DNA of 64,000 nucleotides. Source: Halococcus saccharolyticus DSM 5350. Lineage in GTDB: Archaea > Halobacteriota > Halobacteria > Halobacteriales > Halococcaceae. Shown here piece after piece: positions 62,541-64,000 of the stretch. Position numbers and translations under genes: made by a program. The notes beneath the pieces were generated by a model. It made no database searches and was not told the DNA's origin. It was given only the letters and a program-made list of their open reading frames with translations. The stretch covers positions 124,001-188,000 of the forward strand of contig NZ_AOMD01000021.1 in assembly GCF_000336915.1 (NCBI RefSeq), read 5' to 3'. How positions within the stretch are numbered: the first letter of the stretch is position 1; every line of letters starts with the position of its first letter.

Positions 62541-63758
62541 ATGGACGCTTCCGGGTACGTACTGGAGGGTGTGTCCGTGCTCGACCTGTCGACGTTCGTG
62601 ACCGGTGGGTTCTGCTCGCTGATGCTCGCAAACCAGGGTGCGGACGTAGTGAAGATCGAACGGCCCGGTGCCGGCGACGACATCCGTCACTCCGGACCGC
62701 CCTTTATCGACGGCGAATCACCGTACTACTGGACGGTCAACTACGACAAACGGAGCATCGAACTCGACCTGAAATCCGATGCGGGCCGTGAGGCGTTGTA
62801 CGATCTCGCGCGCGAGGCCGACGTCTTCATCCAGAACTACCGCCCCGGAACCGCCGAACGGCTCGGCGTCGACTACGACCGGATCGCGGCCGAAAACGAC
62901 GAGATCGTTTACTGTGCCATCTCGGCGTTCGGCCAGACCGGCCCGTGGCGGCAGCGACCAGGCTACGATCTGCTCGTCCAGGGGCTGAGCGGGATCATGG
63001 ACGTCACCGGCGCTCCCGACGGTCGGCCCGCGAAGGTCGGCCTGCCCATGACCGACCTCATCACGGGGATGTGGGCCGCGTTCGGGATCGTCACCGCGCT
63101 CTACCGCCGTTCGGCTACCGGTGAAGGGGAGTACATCGACCTCGGGATGCTCGACGCGACCCTGCCGTGGCTCACCAAACAGGCTGGGAGGGTGTTCGCG
63201 GGCGAAGAGCCCCAGCGGATGGGGACCAAGGATCCGGTGTTGGCACCGTATCAGACCTTTCGAACTGCCGACGGCCACATCAACGTCGCCTGCCTCAACG
63301 GGAAACTCTGGCGAGCGTTCTGCGGAGCGATCGACCGCGAGAACCTCGCCGACGCCGAGCGGTTCGCGACCAACGCCGACCGAGTCGAATCGATGGACGA
63401 ACTCGAAGCCGAGATCGAGCGCACACTGACGAACCGGCCGACCGACGAGTGGCTGGATCGGTTCGTCGATGCCGGGATTCCCGCAGCCCCGGTCCAGGGC
63501 GTCGAGGACGCGCTCTACAACGAACAGACCGCCGAACGCGACGTCGTGGATACAGTCACGAGGGACGATGACGACGAAGTGCCCGTCATCGAACACCCAC
63601 TCAACTTCCGCCACGCGACGAGCGGCTTCCGGTCGCCGCCGCCACGTCTCGGCGAGCACACCCGCGAAGTCCTCCGGGAGGCGGGCTACGAGGAGTCGAC
63701 TATCGACCGACTGTTCGAGCGCGGCGTCGTCGGCAGCGAGACCGACACGTCGGGATGA
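62541..63758 (+). CDS. CaiB/BaiF-type (class III) CoA transferase
   Basis: A 405-residue family III CoA transferase. LEGVSVLDLSTFVTGGFCSL, then GADVVKIERPGAGDDIRHSG, and YNYDKRSIELDLK-like segments mark the fold; EYIDLGMLDATLPW near residue 202 is the region holding the catalytic Asp. It moves CoA between carboxylic acids by way of an aspartyl-CoA intermediate. I use ATG 62541, since upstream in-frame sequence is Arg-rich. Together with the cyclase and the molybdenum-hydroxylase-type subunit it suggests degradation of a heterocyclic or aromatic acid. Confidence 0.92.
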   Translation: MDASGYVLEGVSVLDLSTFVTGGFCSLMLANQGADVVKIERPGAGDDIRHSGPPFIDGESPYYWTVNYDKRSIELDLKSDAGREALYDLAREADVFIQNYRPGTAERLGVDYDRIAAENDEIVYCAISAFGQTGPWRQRPGYDLLVQGLSGIMDVTGAPDGRPAKVGLPMTDLITGMWAAFGIVTALYRRSATGEGEYIDLGMLDATLPWLTKQAGRVFAGEEPQRMGTKDPVLAPYQTFRTADGHINVACLNGKLWRAFCGAIDRENLADAERFATNADRVESMDELEAEIERTLTNRPTDEWLDRFVDAGIPAAPVQGVEDALYNEQTAERDVVDTVTRDDDDEVPVIEHPLNFRHATSGFRSPPPRLGEHTREVLREAGYEESTIDRLFERGVVGSETDTSG

Positions 63759-63897
63759 GTCGGCACCGCCGCCCGTCCACCGTCATCGCCTCCGCCGACG
63801 GCTCCGATCGCCCATCCGAACCACCGGAAGAGGAAGGGAACTGCTACCGCGGAAAGCTTTAACACGATATCGACCCTCACGCACGTCATGGTCGATC

Positions 63898-64000
63898 ATG
63901 AGTGCTGATACACCCGGAGACGCCGCGGGTCGACCGACGCGAGAGGTCTCGCTCACGGTGAACGGCGAGACGGTCGAAGCCGAAGTCGAGCCCCGGCTGA
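63898..64000 (+). CDS. [2Fe-2S] small subunit of a molybdenum hydroxylase (partial)
   Basis: Only the first 34 codons are in the window (MSADTPGDAAGRPTREVSLT, then VNGETVEAEVEPRL). VNGETVEAEVEPR is the start of the plant-type ferredoxin domain of CoxS/XdhC-type subunits. Cysteine ligands would lie beyond the edge. The assignment is by this short pattern and by its position after the CoA transferase. Confidence 0.6.
   Translation, partial: MSADTPGDAAGRPTREVSLTVNGETVEAEVEPRL

Noticed and set aside
1-64000. CRISPR array or rRNA/tRNA genes
   Set aside because: No regularly spaced repeats of 24-40 bases and no recognisable RNA-gene signature were found by reading; a covariance-model search would be decisive.

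Overview
This window comes from a haloarchaeon. The predicted proteins are strongly acidic, most genes are GC-rich, and several secreted proteins carry Tat signals. Many starts lie 26-30 bases after an AT-rich TATA-like element, as expected for leaderless haloarchaeal transcripts. Halocyanin, an XPB-type helicase, DUF5805/integrase pairs and FilR1-type regulators fit the same group. The genus cannot be fixed from sequence alone. A coccoid genus such as Halococcus, with a sulfated heteroglycan wall, is possible, but that is only inference.

Layout. 1-8.8 kb: a decayed lamin-tail gene, an FAD monooxygenase, an alpha/beta hydrolase, a tightly packed operon (membrane protein, halocyanin, TatA), two paralogous FilR1-like regulators, a DUF4188 gene, and a decay zone with a SnoaL-like remnant and an IS6-type transposase remnant. 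8.8-20.4 kb: a Gfo/Idh/MocA oxidoreductase, a large Tat-exported G8-domain/beta-helix protein, a ribbon-helix-helix protein, two small membrane proteins of YdjM-like or similar type, glycosyltransferases, a Ser/Thr-rich surface protein, a CPBP protease and a short DUF1616 protein.

20.5-34.1 kb: the most distinctive part. Seven alkaline-phosphatase-superfamily (sulfatase-like) genes lie here. Five sit in an eight-gene minus-strand operon in which every junction overlaps by 4 or 8 bases, together with two GT4 glycosyltransferases and a large multi-pass membrane protein. The five operon enzymes have Thr at the position where classical sulfatases have the Cys/Ser that becomes formylglycine, so calling them sulfatases is not safe. 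They may be phospho- or other head-group transferases or hydrolases acting on surface glycans.

34.3-46.9 kb: GT2 glycosyltransferases, a Wzx-like flippase, a CDP-paratose-2-epimerase-like SDR, a complete dTDP-L-rhamnose gene set (rmlC, rmlA, rmlD, rmlB) in which rmlD and rmlB diverge from one symmetric TATA element, a GT4, and a GT2/UXS pair. Together with the preceding cluster this looks like one surface-glycan assembly and decoration island: nucleotide sugar synthesis, lipid-linked assembly, flipping, then extracellular modification.

47.3-64 kb: a tyrosine recombinase with its DUF5805 partner and a cluster of four CTTGCAG repeats upstream, a gene-poor stretch, then catabolic and housekeeping genes: ALDH, mandelate-racemase-type enolase, creatininase, a lone FecCD permease, an IS630-type HTH protein, FUN14, a DAACS symporter and an XPB helicase. 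The right edge holds an IclR-regulated set (cyclase, CaiB-type CoA transferase, start of a [2Fe-2S] hydroxylase small subunit).
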